Shown here: one piece after another, positions 8,419-19,197 of the stretch | How the letters are laid out: the number at the start of each line of letters is the position of its first letter | Numbering within the stretch: position 1 is the stretch's first letter | NCBI GenBank assembly: GCA_023512835.1 | Contig: CM042092.1 | Location: forward strand, 43,480,258 to 43,544,257 | DNA from: Taxillus chinensis | Taxonomy: Eukaryota > Streptophyta > Magnoliopsida > Santalales > Loranthaceae | Direction: 5' to 3' | Length of the DNA stretch: 64,000 bases | Position numbers and translations under genes: made by a program | Notes under the pieces: generated by a model | Told to the model about the DNA's origin: nothing | The model's database searches: none | What the model saw: the letters and a program-made list of their open reading frames with translations, nothing else

Positions 8419-10306
8419 AATTTATATTATTGTTATTATTATTATGATTAATAAATTAGTATAAAAGGAGGAGTTAGGGTAGAAACCCTACATTCCGTTT
8501 GGTGCACAGAATTTGACAGAGAGACGCAGAAGGATTTGAAGCAACTGTTCAATCAACCTTTTCAAACTAAATCCAAGTAGGTGATTCTTGATTTTCAGTC
8601 AATCTTATACATGTACACGATCGTTGGATTTGTGCGTGTAAACATTTATGTATATAATTATATATGTACCTATGTAGAAAAAAAGGGTTTGATTTATGGT
8701 TTTGTGCGTACATCGCCGGCGTGAAGAGGGTTGGACAGAGGGTGGCATCGACACCACCTGAAGCATCTCCTTGCGCCGTGCGGAGGTAGAGGGAAGAGGA
8801 AGCGGCCGGCGTCGTGTCATGCGGCGGCAGAAGGCATCGTTCCATACGGCGGCCGGGCAACCGTGGAGCGTCTTCCCTGGCGTCGTGTGGAGGAGAAGGA
8901 AGGAGAGGGAGATGGCGGCATCTCCACCGCCAGCGCGGGTCGCGCGTCGCATCGGCCGCGCGTCGCCGATCGGCCACGCGTCGCAGATCGGCCGCGCATC
9001 GTGCGGGTTTGAGGAGAGGGAGGCGGCGACGTGCCGCCTCTGCGTGGTGCGTGCTGCAGTCGTTTGAGGAGAGGGGGGCGGCTTCAGTGCCGCCCCGTGC
9101 GTCCCAGCTAGCCCTAACGGGCTGGCGAGTTAGGCCGGCCCTTCTTGGGCCGGTTCTCTCCCCTCCCCCTTAAACCAAAAGCCTAATATATATATAAATA
9201 TATATATATATGTAATAAATATATATATGTAAATGTAATAAATAGATGGATAAAAAAATAATTGGGGTATTAAGTAATGGAAATAATAAAAGGGAATATT
9301 ACCCTAGCTTGAAATTGTAGACCTAAGCTATGAATATTAATTGGGGTTTGTTATTATTCGTTGGTGTCGTAATTAGCAATTGTCCCCCGTTAGTATGGGT
9401 TTGATGATTTCAATACTCTGATTGCTGTGTACTTGATATTGAATTTAACATTGTTCTGCTCGTTGGTTTAATATACGTGAACTGGTGGGAATTTTGGTGG
9501 TGGGGTTTGTTGGGATAATCGCAGGTCCCACATAGGGCTGACAAGAGGCCACAGGTCCCTTATGTGGCTGGTTACCTCAGGTCCCATATATGGCTGGTTG
9601 TGGATAGGAACATCGTGGGTCCCACATATGGCTAATTGGGGAAGATTAGACCCCATGAGGTTGGTCGTGAAGATTCCACGGATGGCTAGGTTATTTTGTA
9701 TAGGTTGAGATGACCTAATTGTGACATGTAGGTTACACGTTGAGGTTATATGTAATGTGAGTTGTTTAATTCCGTTATTTTGATATATGCTTGTCGTAAT
9801 AGAGTAGGACACTACACTGGCACAAGTGTGCACTGTTCATATAGACTTGGGTTTTCATGTGTTAAGGTGTTGAAGATGGGGATCACCTACTGAGCACTCG
9901 TGCTCACCCTACTTTATTTCTATTTTTCCTACAAGGTTGTAGGGAGTAGCTTTTGGAGCCGCAGCGGAGCGGGTCGGGATATCTTCGTGTAGGATTTCCC
10001 TTATAGACTTTGTTTATTTTCTATTATTCATATGTTTTCCGGACAAGGGTCCGTGACAGTTGTATTAACTCGGACAGCTGGACCTCGTTAATTAATTTTT
10101 ATGGGTGTTAATTGAATTCAGTAATACTGATTGCACTGATATAATTATGAGTTGACTGCATGTATTTGGATCATTGGTAAGTACAATGCTACCCCCGTTG
10201 TAGTATCATACAGGGTTGAATCAGTCACCAACCCCTCGACCCCTGGAGTGGGCATGGGGAAGTCGCGTTCCTAGTTTTGTGGATTTCAGAATTTAAGGGC
10301 GTGACA
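8116..10306 (+). repeat. Ty3-C 3' LTR (2191 bp)
   Basis: The LTR opens TGTAAAGGCCCGCACC and ends GGGCGTGACA. U3 is very AT-rich with (TTA)n at about 8387-8416. TATAAAA lies at 8460-8466. A donor-like CCAA|GTAGGTGATT follows (GT 8577-8578), and an acceptor-like TTTTTCCTACAAG at 9923-9935. Between them are a GC-rich block (about 8700-9170), an AT run (about 9185-9235) and degenerate repeats of CAGGTCCCAYATATGGCTG type (about 9520-9640). It differs strongly in sequence from the A/B/F LTRs but has the same end signatures and the same order of donor, repeats and acceptor. Confidence 0.88.
8700..9170. other. GC-rich island in the Ty3-C LTR
   Basis: About 470 bp of markedly GC-rich sequence inside an otherwise AT-rich LTR. 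It includes about three and a half copies of an 18-bp unit (GCGCGTCGC plus GATCGGCC) at 8942-9003. Several overlapping open frames exist on both strands (for example 8731-9012 and 8814-9173 on plus), but their arginine-rich products look like by-products of GC content, and I see no domain. Confidence 0.7.
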
Positions 10307-11697
10307 CGAAGGTCTGACTCCACCTTCCTCGGAGGGTGATGGTAAGTCCTCCCTCTCTGCTGGTGCTGAGGTAAGCGCGAACACTCTGCCTTGGCTTGCC
10401 CCACCACTGGCCTCGCTTGCCTTTCCTTTAGTTCCTACCTCGAGTCCACTTGGACACCCCTCCGAACCTCCTTGTGGTTGCCTCTCCCCCTGTGGTCTAG
10501 TATAACCTGGAACCGGCCCTAACCGGCTTGCCACGAATGTGCGGGCCCGGAGTCGGGGCTCGAAATTGGGTCTCACCCCTGCTTCCTTGTGCTAAACTTC
10601 CAGCTCCCCGGCTGTTTCCTCTCGCTGAAAGACACCGTCTTGATGTGTCCTATTTTCCCACAAAGAATGACACTTCAAGTGCCGCTTGGGGCACTCACGT
10701 TTGACGTGCCCCCGACTCGGCCACAACAGGTACACCCACATGGGAAATTCCCACTGAGCCTCCCGTCCTCCAAAATAACGGGATCCGGGTGGAGCCATTG
10801 AAGCTTGGCCCCCGTCTTGGGGAAGAGTCCCACTCCCAGGCTCAACCCTCTATCTCTTGGTTTCCTCCTGCTTGTCGCGCGTACTTTGTCCCAGCCACTC
10901 CTGATGAGCTTGTTTTCCTTCTTCTAATCCTCTCTCAACAATCTTTGGTGTGTCCACGACTTCAGCATAAGTCTTCAGTCGCAGCATCTCTACCCTCTGC
11001 TTCAGGGCAGGTCTGAGTCCTCCCTTGAGATTGCTTCTGGAGCAAACCGACTCAGTCCTCGGAAATCTCGCTCATATTCTGCCACCGAGCGTGATCCCTG
11101 CTTCAGACTGCTGAACTCTTCCCGTTTCTGCCACCGCAATGACTCTGGGAAGAACTCCTCATGGAACAACTGGAGGAACTCATTCCAGGACATGGCCTCC
11201 ATGTCCCGGCTTCCTGAAATGCTAAGCCACCATTCCAAGGCTTCCTCCTCCAACTTTCGGACTGCCAGCCTCACCTTGTCTTCCTTTCGGGGTCGGAGAA
11301 AGGAGAATACATGTTCGATCTTCCGCAGCCAATGCTCTGCTCCTAGAGGTTCAACTCCTCCTTTGAACCTTGGTGGGTGTTCCTTTTGGAACTGTGTCAC
11401 CACATCTTCCTCTTCCCGCCTCATCGGCACTTCCTACCTACGCGAAGGTTCTGCCTCACGAGGTGGAGAGGGTGGCACTACCTGTCGTGCCATCATCTCC
11501 TAACATACTTCGTTTAGGATCTCCCCCCTGAGATCCTCACGCATTCCCTGTACGTTCTCACTTAAGGCCTAGACTTGGGCCATGATCCGTTCCAAGGGAT
11601 CATCGCCCTCTACTTGCTGTTCTCTCTCCTGTCCAGCACGTGCAGAAGATTCATCTTCTACAGCTGGGGTAGCTCGGGTTACTCTCCTAGGAGGCAT
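10307..11697 (-). pseudogene. Ty3-D gag, broken and truncated
   Basis: Gag forms the virus-like particle. The ATG at 11697-11695 opens an MPPRRVTRA start also seen in F, with similar starts in H and K. The central Retrotrans_gag region is readable from 11430 to 11002 (FQKEHPPRFKGG, then the WLRKIEHVFSF and EALEWW blocks, then FPESLRWQKREEF and GSRSVAEYERDF). The part before the protease is readable from 10576 to 10286 and contains the GRVFALT motif typical of the gag end in this clade. Stops lie at about 11570 and 11515 and in the stretch 11000-10600, where a degraded zinc-knuckle region is expected. The 3' end is lost to the Ty3-C insertion. Non-functional. Confidence 0.87.
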
Positions 11698-12116
11698 AGT
11701 TTACATATTTTAAACAGAACTAGAGTCAGCATCTCTCAGGCTCTATACACCCTCATCCCTATGGGCCATGAGGTACTTAAGCAACTTTTCACATGTAAAC
11801 ATACAGGATAATCACTCAATTGCACATCAACAATTCACAAGAACAATTCTTAGCAAAAATTTTCAGCAACAATTTTCAGCAACACAACATTCCAAATCAT
11901 AACATTCATATTGAAATTAAACTAGTGCCCTAATGCCAATGCATGTATGCACCCCAACCCAAATGCAAATGTCCTACTCCTTGGTCTAACTACCCCTGAG
12001 TACACCCCAGAAAACCAGATAGAACCACGGTGATCAGGCGTGTCCTATACTGCCTCCTAAGGGTCTCAGAAGTAATTATCCCTCCCCACTATCCTAAGTC
12101 CACTAGACCATGAACA
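11698..12116 (-). other. Ty3-D untranslated leader
   Basis: About 420 bp between the primer site and the gag ATG, AC-rich on the plus strand. I see no supported ORF. Confidence 0.65.
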
Positions 12117-12129
12117 GGCTTTGATACCA
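12117..12129 (-). promoter_or_regulatory. Ty3-D primer binding site
   Basis: On the minus strand TGGTATCAAAGCC starts three bases after the LTR end (TGACA). It resembles the complement of the initiator-methionine tRNA 3' end (TGGTATCAGAGC). One internal base differs. Confidence 0.78.
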
Positions 12130-12132
12130 TAT

Positions 12133-13545
12133 TGTCACGCCCTAATTTCCTTTCACTTGGAAATGGGTAGTGACTATCCATGCCCGCACCCGAAGGGTCA
12201 AGGGGTTAGTGCAAGCACCTAAAAAGGACTTATGACATGGGTGCTGTCCCAAACTTGTACAACCAGGCCAACATGCCACGGGGCATGCTCCTGCCCCCAA
12301 ACCATGCACACAACCACAAATCAAACAATAACTACAACTCAATTTATTACATTTCAAAGGGGCTCAAAGTTCATTATAACTCAATTGGGGAAAAACTCCC
12401 ATCAAACCACAATGTGCTTCGTTTACAAATAATCCAAACCATAAAACAAAAATCCACAAACAAAAACAATGAAACTAACATAGTCTTCAGCCTCAGTGGC
12501 CTACGACCACAGCTCTTTCACCTACCGCCTGCTAGACCCTGCAAAAGAACAGTTTATAGGAGGGGTGAGCAAACCATAGCCCATAGGGTTCCGTCTCCCT
12601 AGACCCATCCCACTCTACAATATGCATGACAAGTGTGTGCTTGTGCTCGTGTAGTGCCTAAAGCTAAAGCGAAGAACATCACCCAAGAACACGGCATTTA
12701 CCTGAGCCCACACCGGAGGGCAAAGGACACCCCGCCACCACGGCGACATGACATACCACATCCAGGCGAATGTTGCATGGTCACCAATGCAACATTTTCC
12801 ACCCGAGTCGAGATATGGCCATCACCTCCTCGGACGCCATACCTACTCTCGGGAATGGGTGCGAGACTTAGCCCACCGTCGTGAGTCTGCTACCCCGAGA
12901 TTCAGGACCGCAGGTCCTAGCCAAATCTCAAAGGGTCCGGTTATTGTGCCTGGCCCATAACTCAGCTCAACCCACATGTATTTGGGTACTTAATCTCAAT
13001 AAACAATTCAATCGGTTTCAGCGGACAAGTTAGCAACACATCTCAACTCAATACAACTCAATAGTGCAACTCAACAAGCATATCTCAAACATATGATTGT
13101 AACTCAAAGATTCACAACACATTCCGGTCCTCAAAACTCAGGTTATCAATTATCTCCTCAAAAAAATCTCAAACAAGATTCACACAAGGCCAACATAGTC
13201 GATTCTAGACAAAATACACCAACCACACAGAGCTTAAAACCAAACACGCAACATACATCGGTCCACAGGTATATTATCAAACACATAATAGGCATAGACA
13301 ACCCAACGATTTCCAGCCCGATCCCAAACATCGAATCACAATCAATATGCCATTGAAGGCCAACATCCACATAGGAGATTACACCTATATGGATTTACAT
13401 ATATATAAGCATGTATAGACCACAAATACCCTAGGACAGAGAAGGATTAGGAAGAACAGAATCCCTACCTCAAGAACCCTGCACCCTCTTGCTTCCACGC
13501 CAAACGCTGCCTAACCACGGAAATCCCCTCAGCAACAAGGACTAG

Positions 13546-13595
<50 letters not shown>

Positions 13596-14051
13596 ACAGC
13601 TGCAAGGGTTAACAAGAAATGAAGAACCCTAATCCTTAGAGCTCCACCTCTTTATATAATCACCATGACATCAAAATGACGTAGTTTTGATTAAATGAAG
13701 CCCAGGATCAAAATGACGTAGTTTTGATACACACTACAACCTTCTAACATCCATATATGACAAAATATCCATAATTTCAACATGGTTCTTTGGGAAAAAG
13801 TTACAAGGATCACAAAACCAAGCTAATGGAGGCTACACGTGACAAAGGCCATTGTCACGGGCACCTCCCGAATTCCCTAGGATTTTTCCCCAAGCCTTAG
13901 AACAACGTCAGGAAGGTTCCTATGCAAAAATAACTCGCCCGTGACAACCATTGCCACGGGCACCTCCTTTTGGGCTCAAATTTTGTCTCAAGCTTCCTCA
14001 TAATCATACAAGGTGTTATAGCCAATGTGTGTCGAAATAAAACTCCTCAAA
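12133..14051 (-). repeat. Ty3-D 5' LTR, inner part (interrupted)
   Basis: On the minus strand the LTR ends GGGCGTGACA at 12133. It holds two U3 hairpins (13838-13859 with arms CGTGACAA/TTGTCACG; 13937-13961 with arms GCCCGTGACAA/TTGCCACGGGC), two ATCAAAA palindromes with a TGACGTA core (13670-13691, 13707-13728), a TATA box (13652-13658), a long CT/GA tract (about 13549-13591), a donor-like GAG|GTAGGG (13468) and an acceptor-like CTTTTGCAG (12539). Solo LTR L splits it at 14051/15567. The outer 73 bp continue at 15567-15639. Confidence 0.85.
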
Positions 14052-15561
14052 TGTAATGACCCGCGTTTTGCGGTATGTAAAAAGTTAATCACGAGATGCC
14101 TTGTGAGTGGAAATTATTGGGTTTTAGGGAGTTTTCTTCCCACACACTTTAGCTAAAACACCTTGAATGTTGATGCACAAGTTTGAGGTAAGAGATGAGC
14201 CTAAGAGGGGACTTTTGGGAGGCACGTGTCAATTGATAACGTGCATTTATGCCCTAGGAAGATGCTATTTGCATATACAGGCGCTTTTAAGGTCGTTTTG
14301 TCGGATTTTGGAGATTTATTTTGACCAAGTAGATGGCCTCAAATTAATTGGCGTGCGAAACTAAAGTTTTTCATAATGATGTCCTCTACCTTTCATAGAA
14401 ATTTCAGAGCCAAAGGCCTTGAACGCCAATTGGACCAATTGGCGTGCAAGCATATTACTACATACCAGCTTTCTACATGATGCAAGAAAGCTTGGGGTAG
14501 AAATTCAGGGTATTTGAATTTCAGAATTTCGGGGAGGGAGGACAACGTCTAGCGTGGAAGCAAGAGCAGGAGGACGTTTTCAAGGTAGGGGTTCTATCTT
14601 CTTGTACCTGATCCGGGGTTAGGCCCTGTGGTGAATGAACTGTTGGATATCGTCCTTGTTATCATACTATATATATGTAAATTCATATAGGTGTGATCTC
14701 CTATATGAATATTGGCCTTCAATGGCGTTTTGGTGTGATTCTGACATTGAGTAGGCAGTGCATGTTAAATGTTCGATAAAATGCACGTGTGAATCTGTTT
14801 GTGTGACAATGCCCAGTATGTGTTTGATAATATGCCAGTAAGGCTAGAATTGTGAATTGGTAAAGGTGTGCATGCCAAGTGTTTGTTTTTATGCCTGAAT
14901 GGCTGGGTTTGTACACTTATGAATGCGTGCCCGCTAAGTGTTTGGTTTTATGCCTAAGTGGCTGTGTGTACTGTTTTGTGAAACCCGGTGGCTGTGGAAG
15001 CCCGGGACTATTTTGGGAAACCCGGGACTGCTCTTGGAAACCCGGTGGCTGTGAAAGCCCGGGACTGCTCATGTGTTAGCTTGTGTGGCTGTTTGAAATA
15101 TTTGTTTTTGCTGATGGCTTACCGTTATATTGGTTGAAATAATTGTATCACGATACTGCACTTGTACACACGACATGTAAATGCTAGGTGCATGGGATGG
15201 GTTGGGGAGACATGATCCCTACTGAGCTGTGGTTGCTCACCCCTCCTACTGTGTTTGTTTTCTTCACAGGGACCTACAGGCGTTAGGTGGGAACACCAAG
15301 GTGGAAGACTTTCTGCCTTGTGGCTTTACTCCTTTTGTTATTTGAGTGTTTTGTCAAATGTTATGTTGAGACTATTGTAACTCAATTTGGAGATGATGTA
15401 ATGGATTTTGGAACTTAATAAAGATAAGTGGTTTGCCTTTTTGCTATTTATTGTTGATTATTATGAATGTGTTGGATTTTGTACATCTATCCCTTGCCCA
15501 CCGGGTGGGTAAAGGGGAGTCACGAATCGGTTTCCTCGGGTTGGAAATCCGGTGTGTGACA
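14052..15561 (+). repeat. Solo LTR L (1510 bp) with TCAAA target duplication
   Basis: A single plus-strand LTR beginning TGTAATGACCCG and ending GGTGTGTGACA. It is flanked by direct TCAAA repeats (14047-14051 and 15562-15566), which proves insertion followed by loss of the interior, probably by LTR-LTR recombination. Compared with the B LTR it lacks the segment holding the ATCAAAAC palindromes, TATA box and GA tract (junction near 14531-14535), so its promoter is gone. It keeps a perfect U3 hairpin (14423-14445), the donor (14585), repeats (about 14980-15070), the acceptor (15269) and an AATAAA near 15418. Confidence 0.92.
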
Positions 15562-15566
15562 TCAAA

Positions 15567-15639
15567 ACCCAACAATTTGCTACTCCAAAAGGCAAAACTG
15601 CGATTAACTACTCACGTCCCCGGAACACGTGTCCTTACG
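15567..15639 (-). repeat. Ty3-D 5' LTR, outer end
   Basis: On the minus strand this begins CGTAAGGACACG (the canonical first T appears changed to C). It continues the D LTR across solo LTR L, sharing the GTTTTGCC segment of the A and F LTRs. Confidence 0.75.
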
Positions 15640-15887
15640 GTAGTAACTCTATTTTCCGTGCTTCGACTCCGAGACCTTCGACCTTGGATCTACGAGTCGC
15701 AATGTTCTCGTCACTATTTCGCCTTGAGTCTCCAGACCCTACAAGTCTATGAGTCTCTTGCTAATACGTCCTATGACAATTTCACTCCTACGTACTCTAC
15801 TCTTCGACCCTACGACCTTCGGTTCTTCGATTCTCCAGACTTAGACTATATTTTGGCAGCTTCATCAAATCCTATATTCCCAACAGA
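15640..15887. other. Unclassified spacer between Ty3-D and Ty1-E
   Basis: About 250 bp rich in CTTCGAC/ACGACC words, with no convincing coding region. The composition recalls the TTCGA-rich blocks inside the H and K LTRs, but I cannot align it to them. A short plus-strand open frame (15433-15915) crosses the LTR boundary and is not believed. Confidence 0.5.
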
Positions 15888-16980
15888 CTCTATTTGTGAT
15901 AGAAAACAAGAGTAGAGGCACAGATTGGAAGTGGCTGCCCTTGTTCTTACTCCAACAGTAGGATCACCAATCACTTGATCTGATGGGTGGTTCTGAGTCC
16001 ACATGTAGTTCTACGCAAGTGGTGGTGAGTAATTAATGATTTGAAGCTCTGCCAGATCGGGTGGATCTTGTATTTCGGCTGGTTGAGCTTCTTCTGGGCT
16101 AGTTGTATCCGTATGATGAACAGTTCTGAAAGAACTAGGAGGTTCTTCTGCACTGTGACTTTCAGTATTAACTGGTCCGGATGGACTTGAAGGTTCTCCG
16201 GTGTTATAAATATCTGTATCAATTTGTTCGGAGTTGAGTGGAAGTCCTGAGTCCAAATCTTCTGAAGCATCATCAGTAGCATTTCTTGTTACTTCACCGG
16301 TACTAGGTGATTCATCGGGAGTTGTGGCAGGAACATGTCTGAACTGAGAATAGTCAATCGTGTTATCCATATGATCCTACGCAATTGGATTTGAAGATCC
16401 TACACTTGACCAGTCAAGGTTAGATTCTTCAACTGTTAGACGTTTTCTGTTGGAAATACGATTAGCCTTGCTGTGTAAAGAATATCCGACAAAGATCCCA
16501 TCATTGTATTTTGGCTCAAATTTACTCCGGGCCTCTTTTCCGTTGTTTAACACGAAGCAAGCACACCCAAAAGCTTTGAAATGAGGGATTGACGTCTTCC
16601 TGCCTCTCCACATCTCATAGGGTGTTTTCATGGTAACCTTATTGATAAGAGTTCTATTCTAAACATAGCATGCAGTGGATATAGCTTCAGCCCATAAACT
16701 AAGAGGAAGCTTTGCCCCTGTTAACATTGATCTACCAGCTTCGACTAACGTGCGATTCTTACGCTCAGCAACTCCATTTTGTTGTGGAGTCCTGGGCGCA
16801 AAAAAGTCGTACTGAATGCCCTGTTCAGAACAAGAGGATCTCATATCGGAAAAGTCAAATTCCGTACCATGATCACTCTTGATGCATTTAATGCTCAATC
16901 CTTGTGAATTGCTTATCCAGGTTGAAGAGATCTACTAGATGTTCAAAGGTTTGATCCTTTGATTTCAGGAACATCACCCA
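15888..16980 (-). pseudogene. Ty1-E Sirevirus pol: integrase middle and C-terminal part
   Basis: A minus-strand copia polyprotein fragment, close relative of Ty1-G. It shows the second catalytic aspartate (IKSDHGTEFDF, near 16850-16890), the glutamate block (QQNGVAERKNRTLVEA, near 16735-16785), integrase C-terminal sequence with FKAFGCACFV (16631-16377) and the acidic, Ser/Pro-rich linker towards reverse transcriptase (16370-16011). A stop breaks the frame near 16660. Homology with G stops near 15888, before reverse transcriptase, so RT and RNase H are missing. The other piece of this gene lies at 26079-27490, across the Ty3-F insertion. Confidence 0.87.
16976..16980. repeat. Target-site duplication ACCCA, left copy
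   Basis: ACCCA precedes the 5' LTR of Ty3-F and recurs at 26079-26083 after its 3' LTR. The uninterrupted sequence is seen once in the paralogue Ty1-G (47758-47762). Confidence 0.95.
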
Positions 16981-18768
16981 TGTAAGGACCCGTACCTTGA
17001 GTTAGTCGGTTTTGCCTCCTGAGTAGAGTTTTTCTAGATTTTGACCTAGTAAATGGACTCCAATGAATTCACGTGCAAAAGGAAAGATGCTTAGAATGAT
17101 GTCCTCTATCTACCACGAAGTTTTAGGCCAAATGGACATGTATGTGAGGTGCACGTGAATTGGGTCCATTTCACGTGCAAGTGTGGTTGTCTTAAAAATG
17201 ATGCAAGGAGGCTAGGGGTGAAGTTTGAGAGCATTTGGAGTGCATATGGAGTTGCACGTGAATTGGGGAATTCACGTGCAAATTGGCGTGCAGCATATTT
17301 TTGCATGGTTCCCTTGGTTTTGTCATTCTAATGAACTTTCTCCAAAGGACCATGTTGAAATTCTGAGTATTTTGGCCTATCTGGGTGCGGAAAGGTGCTA
17401 ACTTGTGTGATCAAAACTACGTCGTTTTGATGCTGGGATTCACTTAATCAAAACTACGTCGTTTTGATGTTGTGTTGCCTATATAAGGAGGAGAAGCTCT
17501 CTGTTTTAGGTTTAGGGTTCTCTTCAGCTGCTGCAGCCGTCGTAGAGAGAGAGAGAGCTAGAGAGAGAGAAGGAAGGGGAGTTCTTTGGTTCTTCGCCAG
17601 GAGCATCTTGCGTGGGGAGGACGGCGTTTAGCGCGGAGCAAGGAAGATCTGTTTTAAGGTAGGGATTCTGTTCTTCCTAAATCCTCCTCTGTCCTAGAGT
17701 CCTAGGCCAGAATATGAGTTATATCTCGTTATATTATTTATATGTAAATTCATATAGGTGTGACCTCCTATATGAATGTTGGCCTTCAATGGCGATTTTG
17801 GTGTTTATGGTGTTTGTGTGATGCATGAAAAGTGTTTGATAAAATGCCTGTATGACATGCCTGCTACATGTTTGATGAAATGCCTGTGTGAACTTAGCTG
17901 TGTGTGTATGCCCATTATGTGTTTGGTAATATGTCCGGGTGACTGGACTTGTGGTTTAGTGTATGTATGTATCTTGGATGTTTGCTCTATGGCCTGAATG
18001 GCTGGGTTTGTGCGCTTGTGAACGGGTGCACACCAAGTGTTTGGTTGTGTGCTTGAGTGACCATGGTGTGTGGTGTGCTTGATTGTGGTATCGCCTTGAA
18101 GAGGCGGTTAAACAACTTTGCCTGAGAGGCGGTTAAACCAGTGGGCCTGAAGAGGCGGTTAAATCACTTGGCCTGAAGAGGCGGTTAAATCACTTGGCCT
18201 GAAGAGGCGGTTAAATAACTTGGCCTGAAGAGGCGGTTAAATCACTTGTGGTTAAAGTGTTAGCATGTGTGGTAGTGGAAGATTGTAAATTGTTGATGTG
18301 GTTGTTATTATGTCTGTTGAAATTATTGTATCACGACACCGCACTTGTACACATGGCATGTAGATGCTAGGAACATGGGATGGGTTGGAGAGACATGATC
18401 CCTACCTAGCTGTGGTTGCTCACCCCTCCTACTGTGTTTGTTTGTTTTCCAGGGACTTACGGGCGTTAGGTGGATACACCAAGGTGGAAGACCCTCTCCA
18501 CTTTATTGTTCATTTTAGTAATGTACTTTTATGATTTATGTAACCCCAGGGGAGGGGAATGTACTAAGGGATTAAACCGTAATCGGGGACTTGGTTGTTT
18601 TGTGAACCTTTGATGTTTTGGAATTAAATAATAATGTGGCTTATTTGATTTATTGTAATTGTTAGACTTGCTTGTGTGGCATCCAGGAATCCAACCCCAT
18701 TGCCCTCCGTGTGGGTGAATGGGGAGTCACGTACCGGTTTCCTCGGGTTGGAAATCCGGGGCGTGACA
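16981..18768 (+). repeat. Ty3-F 5' LTR (1788 bp)
   Basis: Starts TGTAAGGACCCG, ends GGGGCGTGACA. U3 hairpins lie at 17150-17179 and 17252-17281, ATCAAAAC palindromes at 17410-17431 and 17447-17468, TATATAA at 17480-17486, and an interrupted GA tract at about 17544-17573. The donor is AAG|GTAGGG (GT 17659-17660), and the acceptor is TTTGTTTTCCAG (AG 18451-18452). Six 26-bp units of GGCCTGAAGAGGCGGTTAAA type lie at about 18092-18250. The 3' LTR has five such units. Confidence 0.95.
18092..18250 (+). repeat. 26-bp tandem array in Ty3-F 5' LTR
   Basis: Six copies of a unit built on the mini-palindrome GCCT-GAAG-AGGC followed by GGTTAAA. The homologous array in the 3' LTR (about 25431-25560) has five copies. 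The one-unit difference equals the whole 26-bp length difference between the LTRs. Confidence 0.88.
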
Positions 18769-18771
18769 ATA

Positions 18772-18782
18772 TGGTATCGAGC
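18772..18782 (+). promoter_or_regulatory. Ty3-F primer binding site
   Basis: TGGTATCGAGC begins three bases after the LTR end and resembles the initiator-methionine tRNA complement. The following leader (18783-19197) has no convincing ORF. Confidence 0.82.
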
Positions 18783-19197
18783 ATGGTCTAGTTGGCCTAG
18801 GGTAGTGGGCGGACTTGGTTATCTTGAGTCCTTTGGAGGAGCCTGGAGGGACATGCCTGATCAACATGGCCCTCTTTGAGCCTCCAAGGTGTACTTAGGG
18901 TAGTCCGGTCTTGTGGTAGGATTTGCATGCATTGGCATTAGGGCACTAGTTGCATTTGTTGTCATGTGTGAAGGATGTGCATAACATGATTATGTGTGAA
19001 CCGTGCAACTCGAATATTCTTGGAATGCCTTGGGTATGACTAGAATGTGGACTGTCTTGTGTGCAATATTGATTGATGCAATGGTTAAAATGTGTGTAAT
19101 GCCATGTACGGCTTGACTTGATAATGGGGTAGAGGTAGTCAACTTGTTAGTAGTCAAACGCGTTCGACGTTTGTGCATCTTACTTCATGTAGTAAGA

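Larger units (their letters stand above)
6213..10306 (+). mobile_element. Ty3-C: Tekay-type retrotransposon, right part
   Basis: The visible part starts within RNase H at the right edge of the B insertion. It contains the RNase H end, integrase, chromodomain, spacer, polypurine tract and a 2.2-kb 3' LTR. Immediately after that LTR the sequence is minus-strand gag of Ty3-D, so C is inserted in D. The predicted target duplication is CGAAG (10307-10311). Confidence 0.88.
10307..15639 (-). mobile_element. Ty3-D: Tekay-type retrotransposon, 5' part
   Basis: On the minus strand this reads 5' LTR (15639 down to 12133, interrupted by solo LTR L), primer site, leader and gag, then stops at 10307 where Ty3-C is inserted. 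The remaining gag, pol and 3' LTR should lie left of the window, beyond the 5' ends of C, B and A. It is the oldest member of the nest. Confidence 0.87.

Noticed and set aside
8814..9173. A 119-codon arginine-rich open frame and its overlapping neighbours.
   Set aside because: They lie in a GC-rich LTR block where open frames appear by chance on both strands; no domain and no start context.
15433..15915. A 160-codon plus-strand open frame.
   Set aside because: It crosses the end of solo LTR L and the Ty3-D LTR border and has no recognisable domain.
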